Source: CAZXWN01 sp964644695 [NCBI: uncultured bacterium] (GTDB taxonomy: Bacteria; UBP4; UBA4092). From it: a DNA stretch of 64,000 nt. Made by a program: the position numbers and the translations under genes. The notes under the pieces were generated by a model, which searched no databases, had not been told where the DNA came from, and saw nothing but the letters and a program-made list of their open reading frames with translations. Positions within the stretch are counted from its first letter, which is position 1; every line of letters starts with the position of its first letter. Location of the stretch: the NCBI GenBank assembly GCA_964644695.1, contig CAZXWN010000001.1, positions 650,481 through 714,480 on the forward strand, read 5' to 3'. Below are positions 26,785-36,218 of the stretch, one piece after another.

Positions 26785-29049
26785 TCAGTCAATCAATTCA
26801 TCCAAAAGAACTTTACAAATATGTTTACCCTTTTCACCGACTTCATTCAGGGGGCCAACACAAGATGGACACCCATTTTCACAACGACAATCAGATATAA
26901 CTTGCCTAGCAGCCTGTAATAACACGTCATGAATTTCAAACAATTTATCAGCCAATCCAATTCCACCAGGATAAGCATCATACATATAAATAGTAGGCAA
27001 TTCAGTAAAAGGAGATCGAACTTGGGATACGGTTCTTATATCCGATGGATCACACATAAGATAAACAGGTGCAATATTTCCAAGGAGATGTGCCAATCCT
27101 AATAAACCCTCTTGAATTTCTTCTGGACTGTAGCGGTCTAGTAAACTAGCTTCATAATTAAACCAATAGGCTGTTGTTTCCATTTCCTGCTCTGGCAAAT
27201 AAATCTTTCCCCATCCAACATTTTCATGAGTATGGAATTTTATCTTTTTAAACATCGTTGTTATTCGTTTAACAGCTACTTCACCCAAATGGCGAGTGCA
27301 ATGCCGCCCTGGAGCCTTTTGAGAATCATCCAGAATATTTATATGAACTTCGTCCTGACCATCTGTGTAATAGTCCACATTAACAGGTTTTACAATTGCC
27401 TTTTTACCTTCCCAATCCAGTTCAACGACTTGATACTGAAGTGATTCATGAAGATAGATTGCATCCTTGTGAATTAGTTGAGGCGCAGTAAAGGCATCTA
27501 CTTCACCAATAACCTGATAATTATTAGTCATGTCTTGAACAACAAAATTCTGAGTAGACGCTGTTCTTAAACTGATATTTTCAGCAGGAAAAACATCACT
27601 CATCCAATAATACTTATTGCGAGTATATCGAAGGATTTTCTCTTCAGCCAGATAACTTAACAGTTCCTGTGTTCCTACAAGATCTAATCCAAAAACTTCA
27701 TCATCGGAAAAAGGAATTTCAAAAGCAGCACATTTGATGTGATTTGTAAGAATGTACAAATTATCTGGATTGATAAGTCCTGTTTCAGGAGTTCTATCAA
27801 AGAAATAATCTGGATGAGACATTAAAAACTGATCCAATGGGCTACTGGTAGAGACCAGAAAAGCAGCTGAGAGGGTTTGTTTACGCCCTGCCCTGCCAGC
27901 CTGTTGCCAAGTACTTGCAATACTACCGGGATACCCCACCATCACACAGGATTCAAGAGCTCCAATATCAATGCCTAATTCCAAAGCATTCGTACTAACA
28001 ACACCCGTAACACTTCCATCCCGAAGACCACGTTCTATTTCTCTTCTCTGTAGAGGTAAATACCCTCCCCTATAACCACGAACGGAATCGCCCTTGCTAT
28101 GTTTCCTGGCAACAGATTCTTTCAGATAAGTCACCAAAACTTCTGTAATAATCCTGCTTCTGGTAAACACTATCGTTTGAATCCCGTTCCGGATGAGTTC
28201 TGTAGCTATCTTAGAAGCCTCTTTCACCGAACTCTTTCGTATCCCAAGTTCTTTATTGATAACTGGCGGATTATAGAAAATAACATGCTTTTCACCTGAA
28301 GGAGCACCATTATTATCAACAAGTTCCAGAGATTCTCCTGTAAGACGGCTGGCCAGTTCTGCAGGATTTGCAATAGTGGCAGAGCAACATATAAAAGTAG
28401 GCGAGGCTCCATAAAACTTGCATATTCGTTTTAGTCTTCTTATTACGTTGGCCAAGTGGCTTCCAAAAACACCGCGATAAGAATGAACTTCATCTATGAC
28501 AATGTACTTAAGATTCTCAAATAACTTATTCCACTCAGTATGGTGAGGGAGTATCCCATTGTGTAACATATCAGGATTTGTAATAACAATATGCCCGGCT
28601 GTTCTAATAGCTTTACGGGCAGTGACAGGTGTATCCCCATCATAGGTAAAAGTTTTGATATCCGAACCTGTTTCAGTTACAAAATCATGCAGTTCAGATA
28701 ATTGATCCTGTGATAAGGCCTTGGTGGGAAATAAATATAATGCCCTGGATGATGAATCCTGCAAAATCGAATTAATAACAGGAAGGTTATAGCAAAGGGT
28801 TTTCCCAGAGGCCGTTGGAGTAACAATAACAACAGACTGCCCATTAAGTATTTTTGTTATTGAATCTGCCTGATGTGTATAGAGAGACTGAATACCTCTC
28901 TTTTTTAAAACCTTGATAATCTGTGCATTCAATTTTTCTGGAAAGCCCTCAAATTGTGCCGGCCGTGGAGGTAAGACTTTCCATTCTGTCACGTTGTTCA
29001 TGAATGACCGATCATTCATCCAATAATTAAGTAATTGATCCAGATTCAT
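26785..29049 (-). CDS. MrfA/YprA-like DEAD-box DNA repair helicase
   Basis: Superfamily 2 helicase of 754 residues, close in length to Bacillus MrfA (YprA), an ATP-dependent helicase for mitomycin damage. Seen are the Q-like region, motif I PTASGKTLCYN, motif II DEVH, motif III CSATI, and in the second RecA domain TRSRIITE and motif VI QQAGRAGRKQ. The C-terminal region has the DUF1998-type four-cysteine metal site (CRCENGCPSCVG). The exonuclease partner MrfB is not adjacent. It is followed by two unrelated metabolic genes on the same strand. Confidence 0.87.
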   Translation of the reverse strand: MNLDQLLNYWMNDRSFMNNVTEWKVLPPRPAQFEGFPEKLNAQIIKVLKKRGIQSLYTHQADSITKILNGQSVVIVTPTASGKTLCYNLPVINSILQDSSSRALYLFPTKALSQDQLSELHDFVTETGSDIKTFTYDGDTPVTARKAIRTAGHIVITNPDMLHNGILPHHTEWNKLFENLKYIVIDEVHSYRGVFGSHLANVIRRLKRICKFYGASPTFICCSATIANPAELASRLTGESLELVDNNGAPSGEKHVIFYNPPVINKELGIRKSSVKEASKIATELIRNGIQTIVFTRSRIITEVLVTYLKESVARKHSKGDSVRGYRGGYLPLQRREIERGLRDGSVTGVVSTNALELGIDIGALESCVMVGYPGSIASTWQQAGRAGRKQTLSAAFLVSTSSPLDQFLMSHPDYFFDRTPETGLINPDNLYILTNHIKCAAFEIPFSDDEVFGLDLVGTQELLSYLAEEKILRYTRNKYYWMSDVFPAENISLRTASTQNFVVQDMTNNYQVIGEVDAFTAPQLIHKDAIYLHESLQYQVVELDWEGKKAIVKPVNVDYYTDGQDEVHINILDDSQKAPGRHCTRHLGEVAVKRITTMFKKIKFHTHENVGWGKIYLPEQEMETTAYWFNYEASLLDRYSPEEIQEGLLGLAHLLGNIAPVYLMCDPSDIRTVSQVRSPFTELPTIYMYDAYPGGIGLADKLFEIHDVLLQAARQVISDCRCENGCPSCVGPLNEVGEKGKHICKVLLDELID

Positions 29050-29099
29050 TATTACTCCCAGATACTATTTAGTCTTATACAAAAATTTACAGTTTTCTT

Positions 29100-29810
29100 T
29101 TATTCGGCTTTATAACGTACTACTTTCCCACCTGCAAATTGAATTGCCTTTTCTGCAATAATATCAAGAGGGTCAATAAAGTCACCATCAAAATGAAACA
29201 AATCCTTTGCAGAAGACAGCTCTGTACAACCCAAGAGGATTACTTCCGCACCATGTACCCGCAACTCTTTTACAGCCTCAAAAAACTTCTCTTTATTAAA
29301 AGAATAATTACCTTTTTTTATTCCTTCATATATAAATTCCATAACATTTTTCTGGGTTAAAACAGGTGTTATTAACTTTATATTTGCCTTTTTGAAATAC
29401 GCATCATAAATACCAGTACTAATAGTACCGTCTGTTGCTAAAAGTCCTACGACGATGTTGTTTCCATAAGTTTCTTCAATATAATTCACAGTCTCTTCAA
29501 TAATATTTAAAAAAGGAATATTGATAGCTTTGCATATATCCCTGTAATAATAATGAGCAGTATTGCAACCCATAATGAGAAAATCCGCACCAGCAGTTTC
29601 TAATCTTTTTGCTGACTTTATCAGTTCTACGAGAGGACTATCTCCATTTGAAATAATACTTTTTGTCCGGTCAGGAATATCCGAATTACTATCAATCAAT
29701 ACATGGAGATGTTCCTGATCTGTATGGGCGTCCGTCTTACATATAATTCTTCTAAATAAATCTGCTGTTGCCAGTGGACCCATCCCACCAATAATACCAA
29801 CTGTTTTCAT
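29100..29810 (-). CDS. Aspartate/glutamate racemase family protein
   Basis: Cofactor-independent amino acid racemase of 236 residues. The signature GIIGGMGPLATADLF opens the protein, and the two catalytic cysteines lie in MGCNTAH (about residue 83) and LGCTELS (about 195), so both bases needed for two-way racemisation are present. The best guess is aspartate racemase; broad-specificity racemases of this family are an alternative. It follows the P1-family peptidase gene by 33 bases and the two may act together on D-amino-acid-containing peptides. Confidence 0.88.
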   Translation of the reverse strand: MKTVGIIGGMGPLATADLFRRIICKTDAHTDQEHLHVLIDSNSDIPDRTKSIISNGDSPLVELIKSAKRLETAGADFLIMGCNTAHYYYRDICKAINIPFLNIIEETVNYIEETYGNNIVVGLLATDGTISTGIYDAYFKKANIKLITPVLTQKNVMEFIYEGIKKGNYSFNKEKFFEAVKELRVHGAEVILLGCTELSSAKDLFHFDGDFIDPLDIIAEKAIQFAGGKVVRYKAE

Positions 29811-29843
29811 CGTATCTCCATACTTTCCTGACCTATATAATAT

Positions 29844-30893
29844 TTATAAGACATCCTCAACATAGTCGGCTAAACTTTTCCGTACGTTCCCTTTATATCC
29901 AACAACCTCGTTACATGTAATCATAGAATTCAAAACAGCCTCTTCACAAGCCTCAGCAACGGCCCTAAAGACTCTATCTATCTTATTTTCATTAATGACC
30001 TTTATAGAAACAACCTCTCGCTCATCACTATTACGGATAACATTGGCAGTCGAAAAACCAATAATGACATCACCACTACCATGCCCAATATATGACCCCA
30101 CTCTGGTTATTCCAACACAGGCTCTTTTACAGACTCTTTTAAGTTGTCGGCTGCATAAGGGAATGTCTGTTGCGATAATAATAATAATGGATCCTTTATC
30201 AACGACTTCTTGAGTAGAAACCTTTTTCGCGATAATGTTTCCCACCTTTTTACCGTTGATAGTAAGATCTTCCAACAGCCCATAATTTGATTGAACTAAG
30301 ACTCCCAGTGTATACAATTCCCCATCTAATTCAACCATCCTTGAAGAGGACCCTATTCCCCCTTTGAGTGAATGACATGACATCCCTTTTCCCCCGCCAA
30401 TATCACCCTCAGAAAAATCCTCACAACAGTCAGCAATAGCCTGAAACACATGCTCTTTTTTAACGGCTCTTGATTGAATGTCATTCAAATATCCATCATT
30501 ACATTCACCGATAACCGGATTAAAAGATTGTATGGGAATATTCTCTTTATTACATTGATTGATCATGTATTCTGTAATCGCATCATTAACAATGCCGACA
30601 TTAAGTGTATTGGTCAAAGCAATCGGAGATTCTAGAGTTCCCAGTTCATCAATTTGTATAAGGCCCTGTGTTTTGCCAAAACCATTCAACACATAAGAAG
30701 CTGCAATCATTTTGTTTGAATATATATTTTGCTCCGAAGGTAATATGACCGTCACCCCGGTTTTATTCTCCGAAGTATCAATCGTACTGTGACCAACCTT
30801 AACGCCCTTAACATCAGTGATTTTATTGAGTTTGCCTTTGGGTAATTTGCCAATCGTTACACCAAAATCTTCGATTCTTTTCTGATGACTCAT
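29844..30893 (-). CDS. P1-family (DmpA/BapA-type, S58) aminopeptidase
   Basis: Protein of 349 residues of the self-processing Ntn-like P1/S58 family, whose members cleave D-Ala, beta-amino or amide substrates. Seen are ITDVKGVKVGHSTID at the start, FNPVIGECNDGYLND, GGGKGMSCH with KGGIGSSSR, and the segment GSIIIIIATDIPLCSRQLKR, where the Ser after Gly (about residue 235) is the expected nucleophile freed by autocleavage. GGAG lies before the ATG. It is coupled with the racemase gene downstream, which suggests uptake or recycling of unusual peptides. Substrate unknown. Confidence 0.88.
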   Translation of the reverse strand: MSHQKRIEDFGVTIGKLPKGKLNKITDVKGVKVGHSTIDTSENKTGVTVILPSEQNIYSNKMIAASYVLNGFGKTQGLIQIDELGTLESPIALTNTLNVGIVNDAITEYMINQCNKENIPIQSFNPVIGECNDGYLNDIQSRAVKKEHVFQAIADCCEDFSEGDIGGGKGMSCHSLKGGIGSSSRMVELDGELYTLGVLVQSNYGLLEDLTINGKKVGNIIAKKVSTQEVVDKGSIIIIIATDIPLCSRQLKRVCKRACVGITRVGSYIGHGSGDVIIGFSTANVIRNSDEREVVSIKVINENKIDRVFRAVAEACEEAVLNSMITCNEVVGYKGNVRKSLADYVEDVL

Positions 30894-31062
30894 AGGTTAT
30901 CTCCTTCATTGTCACTGCGACACATGAGCAAGTAATAAATCTGTCAGTTCACTTTATATTGTATTCAATGCTTTCGAAATAATACTCAAATATAACCTAT
31001 ATACAAAAGATTATATGAATATTAATGATATGTGAGGTAGGGATATTACTTTGAGAATTATT

Positions 31063-31830
31063 TTATTCAGGCCAGGATGATGACTTTGATTGAAATTGAA
31101 CCAACAAAGCCCATGCAAAAATAAAAACACCCAAACTAAGGAATTGTACTGGAGTAAAGTGATGGATGATCCACACGCCTGAAGGTTCACGGAAAAACTC
31201 CATAACAAAGTTAATGCCCGAAAACATTAGCAAACTAAACCAAAATGTCTCACCATGAAATTTGGTATGCCTGTTGAGAGAAACAAGCAGGATAAACACC
31301 CCAAGATATAAGATAGCTTCGTATAATTGGGTTGGATGCCGAGGCAGGGGGTAATTTATCATGATGCCGTCTAAATACGGAAAAGTAACAGCCCATTTAA
31401 TGTATTCAGGATTACACACTTTTCCATATGATGACCCATTCATAAACGCTCCCAAACGGGTGATCACATACCCTAAAACAATGCCGGGCATAATATAATC
31501 CATCATTTTCCAAACAGGCAGTTGGTTCCGATAAAAATACCAATAAAGGGCTAACCCCGCAAAGATAATACCAGAGAATGGATCAAATCCTATTCGCAGA
31601 AGTATCATGTGTAATGGATTAATTATGAAATAGGAAAGATTGATTAATATAAAACCCGCTCTGGCACCCACCAAACCAGACAGAATAACTAATATTGCCA
31701 TATCTAAAACAGAGTCAGGATTGAGACTATTCCAACGAAATGTCTGATAAGTCCAAATTATGCCTGCAAGAAATGCCAGGGCCAACATTACACCATACCA
31801 ATAGAAATGTCCCAGGAAAACGGGTTGCAT
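31063..31830 (-). CDS. lgt: Prolipoprotein diacylglyceryl transferase
   Basis: Inner-membrane enzyme of 255 residues that adds diacylglycerol to the lipobox Cys of prolipoproteins. Seven or so hydrophobic segments are seen, with family motifs YWYGVMLALAF, the ITRLGAFMNGSSYGK region equivalent to the Lgt signature, and RHPTQLYEA with the conserved His. It is the third gene of ileS-lspA-lgt, so lipoprotein acylation and signal cleavage are encoded together. Confidence 0.92.
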   Translation of the reverse strand: MQPVFLGHFYWYGVMLALAFLAGIIWTYQTFRWNSLNPDSVLDMAILVILSGLVGARAGFILINLSYFIINPLHMILLRIGFDPFSGIIFAGLALYWYFYRNQLPVWKMMDYIMPGIVLGYVITRLGAFMNGSSYGKVCNPEYIKWAVTFPYLDGIMINYPLPRHPTQLYEAILYLGVFILLVSLNRHTKFHGETFWFSLLMFSGINFVMEFFREPSGVWIIHHFTPVQFLSLGVFIFAWALLVQFQSKSSSWPE

Positions 31831-31848
31831 AATACTCCATTCACTTAC

Positions 31849-32343
31849 TCATCGAGTTTCATATTTCCACAGGTAGATTATTAGAAGTCCGACTCCAGTA
31901 CAAATTCCAGTATCCGCAATATTAAAGGTTGGCCAGTGGTAAACTTCCTGCCAATGCAAGTCTATAAAATCTATGACTTCACCGATTCGGATACGATCAA
32001 TCAGATTACCCAAAGCTCCACCAAAAACAAGTGCAAGACCCCAATAAAAAGTAATATGGGCATTCTTTTGTTTGAAAAGATAAAACAGAATTCCCAATAG
32101 CGCGATAATGGTCATAATAATAAAAAATATCCGTTGCCCAGACAATACACTAAAAGCAGCACCAGGGTTGGTTGCAAATGACAAATCTATAATATTATTT
32201 CCAGAGGTAATATATTCTCTCTGCGAAATACCCTGGGTATGGACGTGCTTTACAATCCAAAGCTTGGACAATTGATCAAAAAACAAAACCGCGAAACTAA
32301 CCAAAGAAAAAAATCCAAACCGCGATTTTAAAATATTCATCAT
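31849..32343 (-). CDS. lspA: Lipoprotein signal peptidase (signal peptidase II)
   Basis: Membrane aspartyl protease of 164 residues that removes the signal peptide from diacylated prolipoproteins. Four membrane helices are predicted. Family blocks are present: FFDQLSKLW, NPGAAFSVL, and the catalytic Asp residues in GNLIDRIRIGEVIDFI and FNIADTGI. It lies 18 bases after ileS and 18 before lgt, the classic ileS-lspA order. Confidence 0.95.
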   Translation of the reverse strand: MMNILKSRFGFFSLVSFAVLFFDQLSKLWIVKHVHTQGISQREYITSGNNIIDLSFATNPGAAFSVLSGQRIFFIIMTIIALLGILFYLFKQKNAHITFYWGLALVFGGALGNLIDRIRIGEVIDFIDLHWQEVYHWPTFNIADTGICTGVGLLIIYLWKYETR

Positions 32344-32361
32344 CTATTTGACCATGCTGAA

Positions 32362-35199
32362 TCAGTCTTGAAGACTATTCATTTCGCTAACCACAGGATA
32401 GCAGCGTTCGCAAAGAGTGGGATGGTCTTCATGAACACCAATCTGTTCACTATAATTCCAGCACCGGGAACACTTCTCACCTTTGGCATATATTACACCA
32501 ATGGTAAGACTGCCTAATTTTTCTTCAGTGCCCATCACTTCACTCATATTTATTTCTTCAGAAGAAGCCAGCAGTTCTCCGGGGAGTCGGTGAACAATTT
32601 CCACCTGAGACACAATAAATAAAGAGGTCAGTTCAGACTCATACTTGGTCAGCAAGTCACTCAATTTACCATGTTCGACAGCCAGGATGACTCTTGAATC
32701 CAGTGAATGTCCAATGCTCTTTTCCTTACGAGCCGTTTCAAGAACTTTTGTGACTAATTCTCTTAGTTTAAAGAGAACATCCCACTGGGAAGCCAACTCG
32801 GCATTGATCCATTTTTCGTTTACAACAGGGAAATCGGCCAAATGAACACTTTCTTCGGCCTTATTAAGATATTCCCAAACTTCATCCGTCGTATATGGCA
32901 TAACCGGAGCTAATATCTGGCATAACACTGTAGCCAATTCATACATAACGGTCTGCCCTGCTCTGCGCCCAATGGAATTCTTTCCATAGGTGTACAACCG
33001 ATCCTTGAGAATATCAAGATAAATGGAACTTAAATCCACAACAAAGAAGTTATAGATTTTTGCATAAACCCTGTGGAACTCGTAATTATCATAAGCCTTA
33101 TTACATTCAGTAATTAAAAGCTGTAATCGATGTAGTATCCACCGATCGATTGGCAATAATTGGTTATAGTCAATGGATTCACGGACGGGGTCAAAATCAT
33201 TCAAATTACCCAACAGGAATCGGAATGTATTTCTAAATTTGAAATAGGAGTCCTTAATTGGCTCCATAATCTTGTCCGAGAGTGAAACATCCGTAGTAAA
33301 GTCAACAGATGAGAACCATAAACGTAAAACATCCGCACCTGTCTTGTTTATGATTTCATGGGGAGAAATAACATTCCCCAGTGATTTAGACATTTTCTTA
33401 CCTTCAGCATCTAGAACCAGTCCATGAGTAGCGCACTGACGATAGGGAGATTGGTCTCTTAATGCAACAGAGGGTAATAGAGAAACCTGGAACCATCCAC
33501 GATGCTGATCGCCACCTTCGAGATATAAATCAGCAGGGTATCTTAAGTTTTCCCGTTGTTCCACAACAGCAGACCAGCTGCTGCCGGAATCAAACCAAAC
33601 ATCCAAAATATCTTCTTCTTTGATAATGTCCGTATTACCGCACTTTGGACACTTCACACCGTCAGCAATTAAGTCCTTGATATCTGACTTAAACCAGACA
33701 TCAACACCCTGTTTCCTGACTTGGTCTAATAACCGATCAAAATGTTCAAGAGGCAACCAACTATGGTCACAGGCAGAACAATGGAGAGAAGGAATGGGAA
33801 CACCCCAGGCACGCTGCCGAGACAAGCACCAGTCAGGACGGCTGGATACAAGATTAAATATCTTGTCATGCCCCCAACTTGGATACCATTTCACATTATC
33901 AACCGCTTTTAAGGCTCTTTGGCGCAAATCAGCATGATCAGCACCCAGAAACCACTGTCGTGTAGATCTGAAGATCAAGGGTTTCTTACAGCGCCAGCAA
34001 TGAGGATAGGAGTGACTGAAGGTTTCAGACTTAATGAGAATACCTTTATTTTTAAGGAATTCAACTATCTGGTCATTTGCCTGAAAAACATGAACACCTT
34101 CCCACAATACGGCTTCTTTTGTAAATCGGCCACCTTCATCAACAGGAGAAAGAGGTGCCAGACCATAGCGCTGACTCACAACATAGTCGTCCTGACCATG
34201 CCCGGGAGCCGTATGAACACAACCCGTTCCTGTATCGAGTTTGACAAAATCACCCAGGATAATCAGGGAGTCTCCGTCATGAATAGGCTGTGTAGCTTTC
34301 ATTCTTTCCATCAGGGAACCCTTAAAGGTGCACAGGATAGAGTATTCTGTTATTCCCCAATATTCACAGGTTTTCTCAACCAGGTCTTGAGCAATAATCA
34401 AACACTCATCACCGATAGAAACAGCAGCATAGTCATAATCAGGATGCACTGTAACCGCTAAATTGGCGGGTAAAGTCCAAGGTGTAGTGGTCCAAATAAC
34501 AATAGATACTTTTTTATCTTTCAAAACTGGATTCAGTTTTGCAGGATCATCTTTAAGCGGGAATTTGACATAAATAGAAGGTGACGGTTCATCTGCATAT
34601 TCCACTTCCGCTTCGGCTAAAGCGGTACGGCAGCTGGTACACCAAAGGATTGGCTTTAAACCGTTGTAAATATATCCTTTTTTAGCCAACTCACCAAATA
34701 CTTCCAGAATTTTGGCTTCATAATCTGGAGACATGGTCAGGTAAGGATTAGACCATTCTCCCATGACACCCAACCGTTGGAATTGTTCAGACTGAATCTT
34801 TTGATACTTTGCGGCGTAATTACGACATAATTCCCGTAATTCAACCTTGGTTGCTTTTATTTTCTTATTATTTAATTGTTTGACGACTTGATGCTCAATG
34901 GGCATACCATGGCAATCCCACCCCGGAACATACGGCGCATCCATACCCTGCATGGATTTATATCGAACAATAATGTCTTTCAAGACCTTATTAAAAGTGG
35001 TTCCGAGATGGATATCCCCATTGGCATAGGGAGGACCGTCATGAAGGATAAACTGTGGCTTTCCTTGACGTTTTTCACGAAGAGCCAGATAAAGATTCGT
35101 TGTCTGCCATTTCTGTAAACGTTCAGGTTCCCTCTGAGGTAAATTAGCCTTCATTGGAAAATTGGTTTGTGGCAAATTCAGCGTATGTTTGTAGTCCAT
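32362..35199 (-). CDS. ileS: Isoleucyl-tRNA synthetase
   Basis: Class I synthetase of 945 residues charging tRNA-Ile. The HIGH motif is HLGT in ANGDIHLGT (about residue 70), the editing CP1 domain contains WTTTPWTLPANLAV, and the KMSKS motif is present as KMSKSLGN (about residue 600). The C-terminal zinc site (CSRCWNY ... CERCYPV) is intact, so it is the bacterial-type enzyme, as in E. coli. It is the first gene of the ileS-lspA-lgt operon and is preceded by a terminator-like leader that may regulate it. Confidence 0.97.
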   Translation of the reverse strand: MDYKHTLNLPQTNFPMKANLPQREPERLQKWQTTNLYLALREKRQGKPQFILHDGPPYANGDIHLGTTFNKVLKDIIVRYKSMQGMDAPYVPGWDCHGMPIEHQVVKQLNNKKIKATKVELRELCRNYAAKYQKIQSEQFQRLGVMGEWSNPYLTMSPDYEAKILEVFGELAKKGYIYNGLKPILWCTSCRTALAEAEVEYADEPSPSIYVKFPLKDDPAKLNPVLKDKKVSIVIWTTTPWTLPANLAVTVHPDYDYAAVSIGDECLIIAQDLVEKTCEYWGITEYSILCTFKGSLMERMKATQPIHDGDSLIILGDFVKLDTGTGCVHTAPGHGQDDYVVSQRYGLAPLSPVDEGGRFTKEAVLWEGVHVFQANDQIVEFLKNKGILIKSETFSHSYPHCWRCKKPLIFRSTRQWFLGADHADLRQRALKAVDNVKWYPSWGHDKIFNLVSSRPDWCLSRQRAWGVPIPSLHCSACDHSWLPLEHFDRLLDQVRKQGVDVWFKSDIKDLIADGVKCPKCGNTDIIKEEDILDVWFDSGSSWSAVVEQRENLRYPADLYLEGGDQHRGWFQVSLLPSVALRDQSPYRQCATHGLVLDAEGKKMSKSLGNVISPHEIINKTGADVLRLWFSSVDFTTDVSLSDKIMEPIKDSYFKFRNTFRFLLGNLNDFDPVRESIDYNQLLPIDRWILHRLQLLITECNKAYDNYEFHRVYAKIYNFFVVDLSSIYLDILKDRLYTYGKNSIGRRAGQTVMYELATVLCQILAPVMPYTTDEVWEYLNKAEESVHLADFPVVNEKWINAELASQWDVLFKLRELVTKVLETARKEKSIGHSLDSRVILAVEHGKLSDLLTKYESELTSLFIVSQVEIVHRLPGELLASSEEINMSEVMGTEEKLGSLTIGVIYAKGEKCSRCWNYSEQIGVHEDHPTLCERCYPVVSEMNSLQD

Positions 35200-35228
35200 G
35201 TTATTAAACTCGTTTTGTAAGATTTTGG

Positions 35229-35286
35229 ATTGATTTTGAAAAAGGCGACCGAGGGTATCGCCCGCGGAATTACCCTTAAAATCAAT
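35229..35286 (-). promoter_or_regulatory. Attenuator-like leader upstream of ileS
   Basis: On the minus strand, 47-60 bases before the ileS ATG, GGCGA and TCGCC form a stem followed at once by TTTTT, a terminator. The loop of that stem contains TACCC, which can pair with GGGTA just upstream instead, and an outer pair (ATTGATTTT / AAAATCAAT) encloses both. The pairings exclude each other, as in transcription attenuation. The string AGGGTAATTCCGCG partly resembles the T-box sequence but lacks the TGG that pairs with tRNA. Confidence 0.5.
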
Positions 35287-35381
35287 ATATAGAATAACAT
35301 ATCAAACAGAGGACAGAAATACCCCTTGGAAATCCGCCTTTTTAACCACATTTTCAATACATTGATATTGTGGATGTTAAT

Positions 35382-35427
35382 CGAACCGTCCACGGAGCTG
35401 CTCCGAGCAAGTCCGTGGATGATTCGA
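35382..35427. repeat. Hairpin repeat, copy 1
   Basis: The core cacggagctgctccgagcaa followed by gtccgtgg (35391-35418) folds into a stem (ccacgg/ccgtgg) holding an inner palindrome (ggagctgctcc), with an outer tcgaa/ttcga pair. The stretch acggagctgctccga is found again at 48380-48394, also between genes. Two copies suggest a small dispersed repeat family. Confidence 0.5.
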
Positions 35428-35556
35428 AGGGAAGAGACTCATACAACGATTGATATTCTGCCCCCTTTTTGATGAGCGAAATGTGATAAAATGAAATACT
35501 TGAATCCCCTGAATGTACTCATCCAAATTCTAAAATCATGGTTAGGAGGAATCACT

Positions 35557-36183
35557 ATGTCGGAGCAAGTAAATAATAATCCGATTAACGAACCTGTGAA
35601 TTCTCAAACTGAAACATCCGATAATATGGCTGAGAATTCACCTCAAGAAAATGATGTAACTCAGGATAAATCAATGAGCGATGATAAAGCTACGCCAGAA
35701 ACAGAGATAGCACCTGAAGATAAACCTCTGCTGGATGATTTAGGTCAAAAAAATAGTAAACTGGAAGACCGCTTACGGCGTTTAATGGCCGATTATGATA
35801 ATTTCAGAAAACGAACCCAAAAAGAACGTCTGGAATGGAGAGATAATTACCATAACGAAGTTCTTGAAGAACTGCTTCCTGTTCTTGATAATTTTGAGTT
35901 GGCGTTGAAATCTATACCTGAGAATCCAGAAGTTAAAAGCTTTGCCGAAGGGATGTTGTTAGTTCAAAAGCAGTTACTGGATATCCTTTCTAAATTTGGG
36001 GTAACCCCTGTGAATACTCAGGGACAGTCTTTTGATCCACATTTTCATGAAGCCATGTCCGTTGTAGAAACCCCAGATCTTCCAGACAACTCCATTGTTG
36101 ATGAGATTCGTAAGGGTTACCTGCACGGAGATAAAATTGTACGACCGGCACTCGTTCGTGTATCCAAGCAACCCACTGAGTAA
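35557..36183 (+). CDS. grpE: Nucleotide exchange factor GrpE
   Basis: Co-chaperone of 208 residues that releases ADP from DnaK. An acidic, disordered N-terminus (residues 1-65) precedes the long coiled coil (around LEDRLRRLMADYDNFRKRT) and the C-terminal beta domain with FDPHFHEAM and GYLHGDKIVRPALVRVS. I chose the ATG at 35557 because AGGAGG lies 7 bases before it; the frame is open upstream to 35491 without such a site. dnaJ follows 35 bases later. dnaK is not in the window. Confidence 0.93.
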   Translation: MSEQVNNNPINEPVNSQTETSDNMAENSPQENDVTQDKSMSDDKATPETEIAPEDKPLLDDLGQKNSKLEDRLRRLMADYDNFRKRTQKERLEWRDNYHNEVLEELLPVLDNFELALKSIPENPEVKSFAEGMLLVQKQLLDILSKFGVTPVNTQGQSFDPHFHEAMSVVETPDLPDNSIVDEIRKGYLHGDKIVRPALVRVSKQPTE

Positions 36184-36218
36184 ATATCAAATTCTGAATC
36201 AATACGGTAATTATAAAT

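Larger units (their letters stand above)
35200..35556. other. Intergenic region between ileS and grpE
   Basis: This 357-base divergent region holds the attenuator-like leader of ileS (35229-35286), a hairpin repeat shared with 48379 (35382-35427), and the unassigned upstream sequence of grpE. No CIRCE element (TTAGCACTC-N9-GAGTGCTAA) was found, and no RNA gene was recognised. An open frame runs from 35491 into grpE but is not favoured as its start. Confidence 0.5.

Noticed and set aside
33919-34461. 180-residue plus-strand frame inside ileS
   Set aside because: Antisense to a complete ileS; composition follows the ileS codons and no domain is recognisable.
35229-35286. T-box riboswitch for ileS
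   Set aside because: AGGGTAATTCCGCG resembles the T-box consensus, but the TGGN that must pair with the tRNA CCA end is TAAT, and no Stem I with a clear specifier loop was found. Kept only as an attenuator-like structure.
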